Shown in pieces: positions 12,775 to 24,302 of a stretch of 64,000 bases of DNA (positions are counted from its first letter, which is position 1; each line of letters starts with the position of its first letter). This stretch comes from Dasysyrphus tricinctus (taxonomy: Eukaryota; Arthropoda; Insecta; Diptera; Syrphidae). Location of the stretch: assembly GCA_963921185.1 (NCBI GenBank), contig OY992531.1:218303763-218367762 (forward strand), given 5' to 3'. The translations under genes and the position numbers were made by a program. Under the pieces are notes generated by a model that searched no databases, had not been told where the DNA came from, and worked only from the letters and a program-made list of their open reading frames with translations.

Positions 12775-13610
12775 AATAGGACAAAACGGTCTACAAGACC
12801 AATAACGACGAGACATATGTCGTCGGAAAGGTATTTTTATGTACTACAATAGTTACTATGGGGGCTTACTTCAAATCACTGTGTGAAAAAAGTTATTCGC
12901 TAAATAGGATTGTGCTCTGGTGCATTTTAGTATGAATAAAATATATTTAGTATGGGAAAAATTTATGAAAACTGGTGTAACAAAAAACGACAATATATAT
13001 GTCATTGGAAAGGTATTTCCATTACCTACAATATCTTTTATATTAGTTCAGTTCAAATTACTGTGTGAAAAAAGTTATTCGTAAACTAATGAAATATTGT
13101 GGTTCATTTTAGTGTGAAAAAAATGTTTTTTTTTAGTATGGGCAAAAAGTGTGATGGCAAGTTCAACCAATAACAACGGGACATATGTCGTTGGAAAGGA
13201 AATTTTATGTACTACAATAGTCAATACGGCAGCTTAACTCAAATCACTGTGTGAAAAAAGTTATTCGCTAATTGCTACTCATGCTCCATACATTTTATCT
13301 GTGCTAAAATTCCCTAAAACAGCGAATAACTATTTCCACACAGTGATTTTAAATAAGTTGTTATGGTAACTATTATTGTTCATAAAAATACCTTTTCAAC
13401 GACATGCATCTTATTAGTACTGGTAAGACCAGTTTGTATACATTTTGTCCACACTTAATGGTACCAAAACCAAACGTTGTTTAACGAATAACTTATTTCA
13501 CACAGTGATTTGAAATGAGCCACCATAGTGACTATTGGAGCGCATAAAAATACCTTTCCAACGACATACGTCTCGTTGTTATTGGTTCCTAGACCACCTT
13601 CCATACATTT
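12775..13610. repeat. Small foldback array, copy 1
   Basis: A ~185-bp unit containing 'atatgtcgt', 'ggaaaggtattt' and 'tcactgtgtgaaaaaagtta' occurs three times directly (near 12820, 13000 and 13185), then twice inverted (near 13325 and 13487). That is foldback form without visible coding content. An identical array at about 16000-16835 belongs to duplication copy 2. Confidence 0.75.
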
Positions 13611-14332
13611 TTGCCGATTGTCCTTTTGATATTTTAAATTGATGGAATACAATTTCATGGAAATTTCAACGAAATCTAAATGAAAACTCTAGATTGCACT
13701 GAAATCTTATAGAAATCCTGCTGCACCAATTTTGGATCTCAAACATTTTCAGCTAAAATCTTTCAGTCAAGCTCACGTCTCGTGCCCTCCTCACATTGAA
13801 TCGGCTTCAGAAACAGAATTATCGTGTAATAGGAGTCATATGTGGTTTTCCATTTAACCATATCAGATTTGGTGGTCAGATCATAATTTTTTAGTGGTAA
13901 ATAGAACACAAAATGTGATTTGATTTGCTTTTGTAATTGTGTTTGTGACTATTTTTCTATTGATGAATTTGTCCAACAAACACCACCTTCTTATCGAAAG
14001 TAAACAACACTGCGAAATTCCAAATGCAAACTAATACGTTCAGATTTATGTCAGTTTATTTTGGTGTGTATGCAAATGCGTGTAAATCTTGCTAAAAATT
14101 GAGATTTGAAGAATCGACCTGAGGTCGAAAAAAAAAATCGATTTTTTTGGTTGAATGGAAAGCAAAAGTTGATCACAGGTCGAAAAAATCGGAAAAAAGT
14201 CGACTTTTTTGGTCGAAAGGAAAACCACAATAGAAAGAATTGTCAAGTTTGTAGCCTGCTTAAATTTTCCTACATTAACCTACATTCAGTGCTAAGAAAC
14301 TCGAAATGTTTGACATTTCAAGGTCGTATGAC

Positions 14333-17300
14333 AGTAATTTCACCAAAATCAGCCAATAAAAATATTTGAACCACAGATCAAAATTTGAACCACGTGCTTG
14401 TACAACAGCGCCAGTTGAACAATCGTGGTTCAAATTTAAATCCATGGCTCAGGGCCAGTTGTACAAATATTTAACTCGTGGTTCAGCAATTTTAACTCAC
14501 AGACTTCGGAGAATGTACTGAGCTTCAACGATAGTTCAGACACTAAGTTGACTACTATAACATACTTGAACCTTGAACCATCGTTGAACCTCAGTAATTC
14601 CGCCAAAATCAGCCAGTACAAATATTTGAACCACGGATCAAAATTTGAACCACGTTTGTACAACGGGTCCTCAGCAATTTTAAATTACCGTTTTCAGCGA
14701 GTTAAATGAGGTTCAACGATCAATAATGTTATAATAGCCAATTACAAGCTAGAACCATCGTTGAACCTCATTTTTCTAACCGAATCGATGATTTTAAGTT
14801 TCTGAACCACGGATCAAAATTTGAACTTTGATTATACAATAGGTACATACAACGCACTTCTTTTATTTATAGTTATACTGTAGCAAACTCACAAAATTTC
14901 ACAAACAAATATCAGCTGACAAAAATAATGACATTTGGCAAGTTATCAAATACACAAGCACAAGCCTTAAGGCCTAACTACATTCAATTTACTTTTGTAC
15001 AAAAGTGAAAAAAGTTTTTGTCTTTTTTCAATAAACTACTCAATCCTATCTTTTATCTCAAGTTTTACAAAAGTAAAAGTTAGAGCGTTCCTAACTTTTA
15101 CTTTTGCGGAAAAGTGAAACACAACTACATCTAAATAAACAGTTAAGAAACTGACCCATAGATGTCCCTCACATCGATAATAGTTACTGAACTAGCCTAT
15201 TCCGTGTTTGAATGCATTCATCTCAACTCAAATTTCCTACTCTTTTTCGCAGGAAGGTGTCGCTAGCATATATTTGTATTTTCACTTTTGCACTTTTGTA
15301 CAAAAGTGAAATGAATGTAGTTAGGCCTTTACTATGGTGTATTTTTCTTTTACAATAGGGTTGGGGTATAGCAAAAGTGTAAAAGTGTAAGAATTTGACA
15401 TTCAGTATATTTTGTTGTTGTAGTGCAAGAAAGTGTTACACTTTTGCTATGATACAAGACCAGTTACATCGGATCGTGAATAGTCCTTATAGTTCGAGTT
15501 GTTAATTATCGAAATCGCTAATCAGCCAATAATATGGTTGATTAGCTCAATTTAAGCAGTATAGCTGCGTTTTATTATCTCTGGGTCTGGGTCTAGGTTA
15601 TCTTTTAACATGCATTACAAAAACAACATGGGATCTAGGTTTCTATATCGAGGTTGATTTCAATAACCCAGTTAGAGGTTTTCACTCAGACCGGCAGAGG
15701 GCTATTTACCATTGTGAATGGATGTCAGTCAGCAGTATTAGGAATAGAGAGAAAAAGAGACAAGTGCTTACATGAAAAACAAATAAACATAAGAAAAAAG
15801 AGACTGATTGTATATCACTGCTTTTGCACAAACCCACATCGTTTTATTTTCACGAGGTGAACCATATGGGTTATGAGCGATAATAAAACGCGGCTTATGT
15901 GAAAAACTTATTACAGATTTAACCCAATGTGAACAGACAGATTAAAGATACTCTAATGTTCTCACCCAAACGAAATCCAAGATATCGTTGAAAAAGGAGA
16001 ATAGGACAAAACGGTCTACAAGACCAATAACGACGAGACATATGTCGTCGGAAAGGTATTTTTATGTACTACAATAGTTACTATGGGGGCTTACTTCAAA
16101 TCACTGTGTGAAAAAAGTTATTCGCTAAATAGGATTGTGCTCTGGTGCATTTTAGTATGAATAAAGTATATTTAGTATGGGAAAAATTTATGAAAACTGG
16201 TGTAACAAAAAACGACAATATATATGTCATTGGAAAGGTATTTCCATTACCTACAATATCTTTTATATTAGTTCAGTTCAAATTACTGTGTGAAAAAAGT
16301 TATTCGTAAACTAATGAAATATTGTGGTTCATTTTAGTGTGAAAAAAATGTTTTTTTTTAGTATGGGCAAAAAGTGTGATGGCAAGTTCAACCAATAACA
16401 ACGGGACATATGTCGTTGGAAAGGAAATTTTATGTACTACAATAGTCAATACGGCAGCTTAACTCAAATCACTGTGTGAAAAAAGTTATTCGCTAATTGC
16501 TACTCATGCTCCATACATTTTATCTGTGCTAAAATTCCCTAAAACAGCGAATAACTATTTCCACACAGTGATTTTAAATAAGTTGTTATGGTAACTATTA
16601 TTGTTCATAAAAATACCTTTTCAACGACATGCATCTTATTAGTACTGGTAAGACCAGTTTGTATACATTTTGTCCACACTTAATGGTACCAAAACCAAAC
16701 GTTGTTTAACGAATAACTTATTTCACACAGTGATTTGAAATGAGCCACCATAGTGACTATTGGAGCGCATAAAAATACCTTTCCAACGACATACGTCTCG
16801 TTGTTATTGGTTCCTAGACCACCTTCCATACATTTTTGCCGATTGTCCTTTTGATATTTTAAATTGATGGAATACAATTTCATGGAAATTTCAACGAAAT
16901 CTAAATGAAAACTCTAGATTGCACTGAAATCTTATAGAAATCCTGCTGCACCAATTTTGGATCTCAAACATTTTCAGCTAAAATCTTTCAGTCAAGCTCA
17001 CGTCTCGTGCCCTCCTCACATTGAATCGGCTTCAGAAACAGAATTATCGTGTAATAGGAGTCATATGTGGTTTTCCATTTAACCATATCAGATTTGGTGG
17101 TCAGATCATAATTTTTTAGTGGTAAATAGAACACAAAATGTGATTTGATTTGCTTTTGTAATTGTGTTTGTGACTATTTTTCTATTGATGAATTTGTCCA
17201 ACAAACACCACCTTCTTATCGAAAGTAAACAACACTGCGAAATTCCAAATGCAAACTAATACGTTCAGATTTATGTCAGTTTATTTTGGTGTGTATGCAA

Positions 17301-17557
17301 ATGCGTGTAAATCTTGCTAAAAATTGAGATTTGAAGAATCGACCTGAGGTCGAAAAAAAAAATCGATTTTTTTGGTTGAATGGAAAGCAAAAGTTGATCA
17401 CAGGTCGAAAAAATCGGAAAAAAGTCGACTTTTTTGGTCGAAAGGAAAACCACAATAGAAAGAATTGTCAAGTTTGTAGCCTGCTTAAATTTTCCTACAT
17501 TAACCTACATTCAGTGCTAAGAAACTCGAAATATTTGACATTTCAAGGTCGTATGAC
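14333..17557. repeat. Tandem duplication, copy 2 (~3.2 kb)
   Basis: Second copy of the block at 11151-14332. It carries 43 bases absent from copy 1 (about 14501-14543, from 'agacttcggagaatgtactg'), flanked by a short 'cac' repeat, so one copy has gained or lost them. It ends 'ggtcgtatgac' and then passes into the unique upstream sequence of Ptpa, which shows which side is single copy. Confidence 0.92.
14970..15328. repeat. MITE with TTA target duplication, copy 2
   Basis: Duplicate of the 11745-12103 MITE, carried along by the tandem duplication and flanked by the same TTA bases. Confidence 0.85.
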
Positions 17558-17632
17558 TGACGCGCCGTAATCGGTGTTTGGAGACGGTAGACCACTTTTG
17601 CACTTGTTTACAATTTTTTTGATTCATAAACC

Positions 17633-19095
17633 ATGGAGCAACGAAGGGAAATACCTGTTAATGAAGGTAATTTAATTAAAATAAAATTTTATTATAAACG
17701 GATCGAATGCAATAGTTTTTTTCACATTTAATCATAAAATTTGTTTAATAGAAACAATATCAGGAGAAAATACAAGAGAACCAACGAAATGCGTCAAATC
17801 TGTAATGGACATGGCTGTTTGGCAAAAATCTCAAGCTTACTACGATTTAATTGGATTTATCAATGGAATTAGTACGGCTATTCAAGGAAAAAAGTTAAAC
17901 GACGAAATGTTCATTTCTAAAACCATGCAGAACCTTCTGGGAATGATTGAGAAGTTCAATAAATTGATTGACGAGACGCCGCCTTTTGAAGAGCCCCAGC
18001 GCTTCGGCAATCAAGCCTATCGTATGTGGTTTAAAAAAATGGAGGAGGTAATAAGTTTTTATTGGTAAACCGTTCAAATATAATGGAGGGCTATTCCCTC
18101 AGTCTTGTTCATTGCTATTTCTCATGTTTTAAGCATAATACCAAATTTTCAGAATGCCAAGGGATATTTAATAGAAGCTCTCGCAAATGAAAACTACACA
18201 TCAATAAATGAACTGTATGTTTACTTAAGAGAGTCCTTTGGAAACCCAACGCGTATTGATTACGGAACTGGCCATGAGCTGGCCTTCATAATGTTCCTTT
18301 GTTGTCTATTCAAAACTAAATTTCTTGTCGAAGAGGATAACATAGCATGTGCTCTGAAACTCTTCAATTTATATTTGGTACTTGTTAGGCGATTACAAAA
18401 AACCTACCGCATGGAACCAGCTGGCAGTCAGGGTGTATGGAGCTTGGATGATTACCAATTTGTTCCATTTATTTGGGGAAGTGCACAATTGTCATGTAAG
18501 CCTTGAAAAAACAAATGAATCTTATGACAGAAAATTTTTGAAATTAAACGTTCTCAGTTCATAGTCCATTTGATCCATCAAAATTCCTAGACCAAAACAT
18601 CATTGATGATTACAAGGATTCTTATATGTTCATCAGTTGCATTGACTATATATCTCAAGTAATACAACAAAGCCCAGGTCCACATTGGACCTTAGGGCCA
18701 CCTTAAAAAATACTAATTTAGAAAAATATTTATTAAATAAAACAACATCCTTAATTAATTTAATCAACACTTAGGTGAAAACGGGGCACTTTGCTGAACA
18801 TTCAAATCAATTGTGGGGCATATCGGCAGTTCCATCTTGGATAAAAATTAATTCAGGCCTAGTCAAGATGTACCAAAAAGAGGTATAGGCATCTTATAGT
18901 GCCTGATAGATCTTGACTTCTTTCTTCTTTTTTTAGATTTTATCAAAGTTTCCTGTCATTCAACATGTCTATTTTGGAACGTTAATGGAATTTAAGCCAG
19001 TTAAGCCAGGAACACCATTAGCAAATGTGCGTTTAGGTTTTATGCCACCACCTGCTATGCCAGTCAAGCCATCAGCAGAGGATACAAAGATATAG
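17633..19095 (+). CDS. Ptpa: Phosphotyrosyl phosphatase activator (PP2A activator), 6 exons
   Basis: PTPA is a cytosolic/nuclear peptidyl-prolyl isomerase-like factor that binds and activates the catalytic core of protein phosphatase 2A. Exons: 17633-17666, 17752-18047, 18153-18495, 18558-18658, 18775-18882 and 18937-19095, all GT-AG and phase-consistent, give 346 residues (human about 323). Family blocks appear in order: PTKCVKSVMDMAVWQKSQAY; PFEEPQRFGNQAYRMWF; ESFGNPTRIDYGTGHELAF; YRMEPAGSQGVWSLDDYQF; TGHFAEHSNQLWGISAVPSW; and KFPVIQHVYFG. The first coding exon is only 34 bases. The gene starts just 76 bases after the tandem duplication, so its promoter may include repeat sequence. Confidence 0.96.
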
Positions 19096-20207
19096 ATCAA
19101 ATTGTGATTGACTTTATGCTGCGCTATTTATCGATGAGTATCTCCATATTTTTAAACTCATGCGGCAATTTATTATATTTTACATAAACTAACTATTATA
19201 AAATTTCTATGAAGAAAAAAACCTTTGCAAACATTTCTTCGACTTCCTTACTTAAATGGAGATTATGCTCATCATTTTAGCTTGTCTGGTGGCCCCATAA
19301 TGCCTCGTATGGCCACTTCCAGACGGGTCATGGTTAAGTTAAGCAAGTGGGATATACCATGAGTCCCAGAACTAACCTGGGATTCAGGAGCGCCTACTGG
19401 CCCGAGTTCTCTGCGATCCTTGTCCTGCTCCGTATACGTAGACTAAAGCCAACAATATGGTATGAATGAGTTACCGTTTGCCATCTTCAAAGATATAGGG
19501 CTCCATGATTCCGATTCCGATATTAGGCGCTTATTTTCAAAAAGTATCACCCTCCCCCTCTTCATAAAAGTGGTCAAGGTAATACACAAAATCTATGTGC
19601 ATTTTGTATTGAAAACGCGGTGGGTTGTGTCCTTCCGTATCCAAAACTTTTATATGGAAATAAAGCGTCCTACTTGGTAAATTGTAAGAAAGCGATGCAC
19701 TTTGAGCTAAATAAAACCAAAAGAGAAACGGTAGTGGAGTAGCTTCGAAAGTGAATGCATCTCCGCACAGAGTACAAACAATGCAACAGAGGGCATTCTG
19801 TATGACATGCTTCAATGATCATGGCAACGACAGAATGAGGTAGAGAAAATAAGTAAAGTGTTCATACACGTATACGAAATTATACAATGGTGTTGGTTTC
19901 TTTTATGAATTAATGAACATCACAATTATAAAAAAATTAAGAGTGCATTTTGTTCATTAAATAAGTAAATATTTATTTTTTATTATATGTATATTTTATT
20001 CTTAAGCAAGCATTTTCCAACTTTTTTTTATAAGTTTCCTTTTATATTACAACCATGTTTGTAATGAACACATGTTTTTGAATTAAATGTGATTCATGAA
20101 CGCTGCAAATAAAGAATAAATGAAATGTGATTCATGGGACAGTGAAATTGTTAATAAACATGCAAATATTATAAAATATGAGTATTAAACTGAAGAAAAT
20201 CAAAAAA
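19096..20207. other. Intergenic between Ptpa and photolyase 3' ends
   Basis: Two genes converge here, so this holds their 3' UTRs. No gene is supported. A G/C-richer patch near 19270-19450 differs in base use from its surroundings and might be a repeat remnant, but I cannot identify it. Short frames at 19462-19680 and 19537-19815 have no recognisable content. Confidence 0.45.
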
Positions 20208-21803
20208 TTATGATTTGTGTCTCTTGGCTGGGGGTTTCGAGGCAGTCGATTTAGATTGACGTTTTTCATTAGCTGGTTCTGGCTTGGCAGCTACTTTAAC
20301 ATCCTTGTTGACTTTGTAAGCTTCACTCATCTTCTTGAGATTCTCTTTGTGAATAGTTTCATGGATGACAATTCTCTTAGGATAATCTTTGCCAATAACG
20401 CAACCATATTGCATTTGTGCAATAGGCGATGCCTTCCATGGTTCGTAGATTATTCCGCGAGGGTAATTCTTCAATTCAGGCACATACTTCTTGATGTAAT
20501 GCCCTTCAGGGTCGGTTTTCTTTCCAAATGCCACTGGGCTATAAACTCGGAAAAATTGGTGAAAAAATGCCGAAGCAGACAGCCACATCCAATTGCCGGC
20601 ATTTAGCGCCCAATCGGCATCGAGGAGTAGCTCCTCGAAGACTTTCTGTCCTTCTTCCCACGAGATCCACAAGTCACCGCGAGTAAGAAAGCAGGCAACG
20701 GCATGCCTTGCCAAATGGTGTATCCATCCCTCTTGCCGCAGTTGACGCATGATCGCATCGATAAAGGGATAACCTGTGCGGCCATGTGCCCAGGCTTCCA
20801 AATGCTGATCGTTCTTCTCCCACGGAATCTGCAAACAAATAGAATTTCCAATCATTCGATCGAAATTAGGTTCGGCCGCGCCGGCAGTGTAGTAGAACTC
20901 CCTCCACATCAATTGCCCCATGAGAGAAACTGGGGGCTTTGAGTGCTTTGAATTCTTATCGAGGATTTTCTTCAGTTTTTTATAGAATAGAAGAGAACTT
21001 AGGCAGCCGAATTTCAGGTATGGACTCAAAACTGTTGTACTGGGCTCTAGGGAGTTTGGTGATGTATTCGGTTTCTCGAAACTACAAACCCATTTGCTGT
21101 CGTGTAAGCTTTCGTCAAGGCGACGTAGACCTTCGATCTCTCCACCAGGGAACTTCTTTATTCCCAATTCTTGGATACGCTCAATAACCTCTTCAATTGA
21201 AGGTGGGTCATAGCACTCAGGTTTGAGTGTTTCTTCTTCGTCGGCGCAAGGCACGTTGCTTTTTGGCAGCTTTTCGGGTTCCGGTGCAGGTTCAGGAACT
21301 GGTAGCTTCTCAACCAATGAAAGAAACTTCTGATAAGTCAATGGAGGTTTTCCCATATTTCGACGTAATACAATTTCTGGATTGTAAATAGTATGAGAAC
21401 TGAATTGTAACACTTCCACACTGTGTTCCTTGCAAAGTTTTACAATAGAAGCATCACGCTTCCTGGCGTATGGTTCAATATCAGTTTCGAAGGTCAAAAC
21501 TTTAACATTCCACAATTTGAGCAGTTTTGGAAATACTTCATCGGGAATGCCCCGAACGACGTATAATCGAGAGTTGATTCGTTGGAGATTCTCGTGCAAT
21601 TGTTGTAGCGATTCTTGAAGGAAACGCATGCGATTCGGGCCAACTCGCATCCATTTCCGTATGCCTGGATCAAGAACAAAAACTGGTCGTAATTTGTAGT
21701 TGGAGTTTTGATTAATTAGTTCGCAAGCTTTGACAAGAGCTGGGTTATCGTGAATTCGCAATCCTTTGCGAAACCAGTGGATAACTGTACAATTTTTGTC
21801 CAT
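20208..21803 (-). CDS. phr6-4: (6-4) photolyase
   Basis: A FAD-dependent DNA repair enzyme that uses blue light to reverse (6-4) pyrimidine-pyrimidone photoproducts; member of the cryptochrome/photolyase family. One uninterrupted frame of 531 residues. The N-terminal photolyase alpha/beta domain begins with HWFRKGLRIHDNPAL (residues 9-23). The FAD-binding helical domain spans about 220-480. It includes GQLMWREFYYT (296-306), the histidine pair of the HHLARH motif (H363 and H367) that marks the (6-4) class, and tryptophan-rich DADWALNAGNWMWLSASAFF (395-414). The tail from about 500 is Lys-rich (SKPPAKRHKS) and could act as a nuclear localisation signal. The length suits the family. No intron is present. 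It faces Ptpa tail to tail. Confidence 0.96.
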   Translation of the reverse strand: MDKNCTVIHWFRKGLRIHDNPALVKACELINQNSNYKLRPVFVLDPGIRKWMRVGPNRMRFLQESLQQLHENLQRINSRLYVVRGIPDEVFPKLLKLWNVKVLTFETDIEPYARKRDASIVKLCKEHSVEVLQFSSHTIYNPEIVLRRNMGKPPLTYQKFLSLVEKLPVPEPAPEPEKLPKSNVPCADEEETLKPECYDPPSIEEVIERIQELGIKKFPGGEIEGLRRLDESLHDSKWVCSFEKPNTSPNSLEPSTTVLSPYLKFGCLSSLLFYKKLKKILDKNSKHSKPPVSLMGQLMWREFYYTAGAAEPNFDRMIGNSICLQIPWEKNDQHLEAWAHGRTGYPFIDAIMRQLRQEGWIHHLARHAVACFLTRGDLWISWEEGQKVFEELLLDADWALNAGNWMWLSASAFFHQFFRVYSPVAFGKKTDPEGHYIKKYVPELKNYPRGIIYEPWKASPIAQMQYGCVIGKDYPKRIVIHETIHKENLKKMSEAYKVNKDVKVAAKPEPANEKRQSKSTASKPPAKRHKS

Positions 21804-22042
21804 AATTGCTTAAAAATTAAAAAATAAATACACAAAATGACAAATGACGTAGCTCAAGATGAATTCCAAATCTATTGATGGAGAGAGTATACTCTAGTCT
21901 AGTCTATGCTGTACTTCATCCTATTTCGTTTGGGTCTATTTCACAACTTGTAGAAATTCTTTTTAAAAAGGAGTTTAATGGGATTCATAGCTTTTCACGC
22001 TTTTCTGTTTATAAAAGTTGTTATGACATTTTTAATTTTTTA
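21804..22042. other. Upstream region of the photolyase gene
   Basis: Short AT-rich spacer that must contain the 5' UTR and promoter of the minus-strand photolyase. It is bounded on the other side by a MITE. No specific regulatory motif was recognised. Confidence 0.4.
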
Positions 22043-22812
22043 TGGGGTTTTCCATTGGTAAAATAAATCAATTTATTTTTGATTTGGATCTGTCAAAATT
22101 AGCTTTTTGACAGATCCAAATCAATTTTAACCTTCCATTGGGCGGAAAAATTGATTTATTTTTTGATTTACCCCGAGGCCACACGAGCAAGTACTTGCAA
22201 GCAAGTTGGCTACATACACTGCCTGTCATATTCGTAATTTGCATTCCACTTGCCTCCCACTTGCTTTCCACTTGCATTCCACTTGCTTGTCTCCCAACTT
22301 GCTTCTCAACTTGCTTCACTACTGGCTTCAAAACTTGCATGCCAGTTGATAAGCAAGTTGCTTGGGTTTGTTTGTGTTAGTAAACAAATATGTATGTATT
22401 GCAACTTGCTTGCAAGTACTTGCTCGTGTGGCCTCGGGGTTAAAATCAATTTCGCAGATCTAAATTTTTCGGCAGATTTACCCCTCCCTGCACTAATACC
22501 AAAACAATTTTGAGCTGTCACTTTCCTTATGTGGTTTTTGATGTGATTTTTTTATTTCGGTTGTAAAAATTGTGCTCAAAATACGAAGAAAATAATTTTT
22601 AATAGAAATAGAAAGCTGTTTAATTAATTAATGAAGCTAATATTACTCTACCAAAAGTGGCTCAAGGGATGCAAATTGTTACGAGTAATAAGATACACGT
22701 GAAATTACACAAATACATTGGCAAATTAAAATCAATTTGAAATCGCATTCCATTGGCAACGAAAAAAATCAATTTTTAGATCGAAATCTGAATTTACCAA
22801 TGGAAAACCCCA
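22043..22812. repeat. MITE with TTA target duplication, holding a second MITE
   Basis: Ends 'tggggttttccattggtaaa' and its exact complement, flanked by TTA (22040-22042 and 22813-22815). Subterminal sequence (aaatcaattt, 'tttgacagatccaaatc') is also palindromic. A different MITE has inserted at 22171-22439. Both are PIF/Harbinger-type by target duplication; no coding capacity. Confidence 0.88.
22171..22439. repeat. MITE 'ccccgaggccacacgagc' (intact copy)
   Basis: Ends 'ccccgaggccacacgagcaa' and complement, continuing into 'gtacttgcaagcaagtt'. Flanked by TTA (22168-22170, 22440-22442). The interior is built of short 'cttgcttnncacttgc' repeats, which produce several meaningless open frames on both strands. 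It is the reference copy for the element split apart at 24303-27782. Confidence 0.9.
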
Positions 22813-23034
22813 TTAGTTACTTGAAATTTTTGCGACTTTGTTGTCCTTTTCTGGTACATAGAAAAAGGAGTACGGTTATATGTTTATCATTTGTGTTTTA
22901 AAATTGGTCAGTTTATATTCCTGAGATCTTGTGTTGAATTCCTTTCAACCAAAAAATCGATCCTTTGAAAAAAAATCGATTTGTTTAGAAGAAAAAATCA
23001 ATTTTTCTAGACAAATGAAATCTTTCTATTTTAA

Positions 23035-23703
23035 TGTCGAATTCCTTTCAACAATTGGAGATCGATTTCTTTTTTGGGTTGAAAAGAATTTGTAAAAAAA
23101 ATCAATTTTTTTATGTGATTGTGTGTGTTGGCCATTGACATAAATTTTGAGGCAAAAAGTAAACAAATTAATGGGGATACAAATACTCAAAAGTGCATTC
23201 CGACTTACGCGTCATTTAATACGATTAAAAACAAATATATTTCCGGGAATAGTAGCAGAAATAGACAAAAATTGTTGTGCGTCCATTAAAGTTAAAAAAA
23301 AATCCAAAATCCATCAAAAAACACATCAAATGAGGAACACGTCGGCGAGCGCGCGCTTCATAACATCAATCGACTTTAGACACTTGAAATCGAAGTTCAT
23401 TGATATTGTTATCACTTCTTATTAATTATGCACTGCCATTTGATGAATTAAAAACTTTTAAGAGATATATTTGTTTTTAATTTATTTAAACGAACGAGAA
23501 ACACTTTTGAGTATTTGTAAACCACGACAGAACAAAACTTTCAACTCCAGAGAAATGTCAAATCTTACTAGTGTGTGTGAAAGTCTGTGTAAATCTAGCT
23601 AAAAACGAAAGATTTGATTTGTTTAGAAAAATTGATCTTTTCTTCTAAACAAATCGATTTTTTTCTAAACAGATTCGATTTTTTTGTTGTAAGGAATTAA
23701 ACA
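23035..23703. repeat. MITE-like element with TAA target duplication (copy A)
   Basis: Ends 'tgtcgaattcctttcaaca' and, inverted, 'tgtttaattccttacaaca'. TAA flanks both sides (23032-23034, 23704-23706). A close copy lies at 57551-58220. Part of the interior recurs inverted at 23911-24250, so an older inverted copy adjoins it. The 92-codon frame at 23147-23425 is repeat sequence. Confidence 0.82.
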
Positions 23704-23721
23704 TAAAATATATTCGAAAAT

Positions 23722-23909
23722 AGGCGTTTTCCTTTGGAGGTGGCGAAGTACTTGCAAGTACTTTGCCAGCTTTTTTCAATGGAACACATTAAACTGCTTT
23801 CCCATGTAAAATGTATCTACTCGCGCATCAGAGCATGTGCAGTTGGTAGTACTAGATTAGGGTTTTCATCTACTCGTAAGTACTTCGCCACCTCCAAAGG
23901 AAAAGAGCT
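23722..23909. repeat. MITE 'aggcgttttcctttggaggt' (copy A)
   Basis: Palindromic ends 'aggcgttttcctttggaggt' and 'acctccaaaggaaaagagct', with AAT on both sides (23719-23721, 23910-23912). Second copy at 58733-58920 is flanked by TAT. The open frame across it arises from the repeat and is not a gene. Confidence 0.85.
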
Positions 23910-23910
23910 A

Positions 23911-24250
23911 ATATCAATGAACTTCGATTTCAAGTATCCAAAGTCGATTGATGAAGCGCGCACTCTCCGACGTGTTCCTCGATTGATGTGTTTTTTGATG
24001 AATTTTTGATTGCATTTTTTTAAACTTAATGGACGCACAACAATTTTTGTTTATTTCTACTACTATTTCCGGAAATATTTATTTTTAATAGTATTAAATG
24101 ACGCGTAAATCTGAATACTCTTTTGAGTATTTGTATGCCCATTATTTGTTGATTTTTGAGTCAAAATTTGTGTCAATGAACACACACAATCACATAAAAA
24201 TTGATTTTTTTTTTATAAATTTTCAACCCAAAAAAGAAATCGATCTCTAA
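23911..24250. repeat. Inverted partial copy of the 23035 element
   Basis: Reads as the complement of 23035-23405 with about one difference per ten bases (for example the 'cgtcattta' and 'tgtgcgtccatt' blocks inverted). It is older than the copies at 23035 and 57551. Confidence 0.7.
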
Positions 24251-24302
24251 TGCCCATATTATTCACTTGTTTAATCCAGATTAAAACTTAAATCCCGATT
24301 AA

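Larger units (their letters stand above)
11151..14332. repeat. Tandem duplication, copy 1 (~3.2 kb)
   Basis: This block is followed at once by a near-identical direct copy at 14333-17557. The two begin 'agtaatttcaccaaaatcag' and end 'caaggtcgtatgac'. Corresponding positions are offset by 3182 bp before about 11318 and 3225 bp after it, because copy 2 has 43 extra bases there. I saw only a few substitutions (for example 'aaaatatattta' versus 'aaagtatattta'). Contents: GTTGTACAA-type MITEs, a 359-bp MITE, palindromes and a small foldback array. No gene: the paired 66- to 87-codon frames in both copies are repeat shadows. Confidence 0.92.

Noticed and set aside
12429..17471. Paired identical frames at 12429/15654, 13455/16680 and 14046/17271
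   Set aside because: They are identical because of the 3.2-kb tandem duplication and lie in MITEs and foldback sequence, with no recognisable protein features.
20217..21618. Several plus-strand frames of 60-129 codons opposite the photolyase
   Set aside because: Antisense shadows of the photolyase coding sequence.
22068..22521. Overlapping open frames on both strands rich in Gln/Val/Lys or Cys/Leu
   Set aside because: They come from the short 'cttgcttccacttgc' repeats in the MITE at 22171-22439; the same frames appear in the split copy at 27561-27825.
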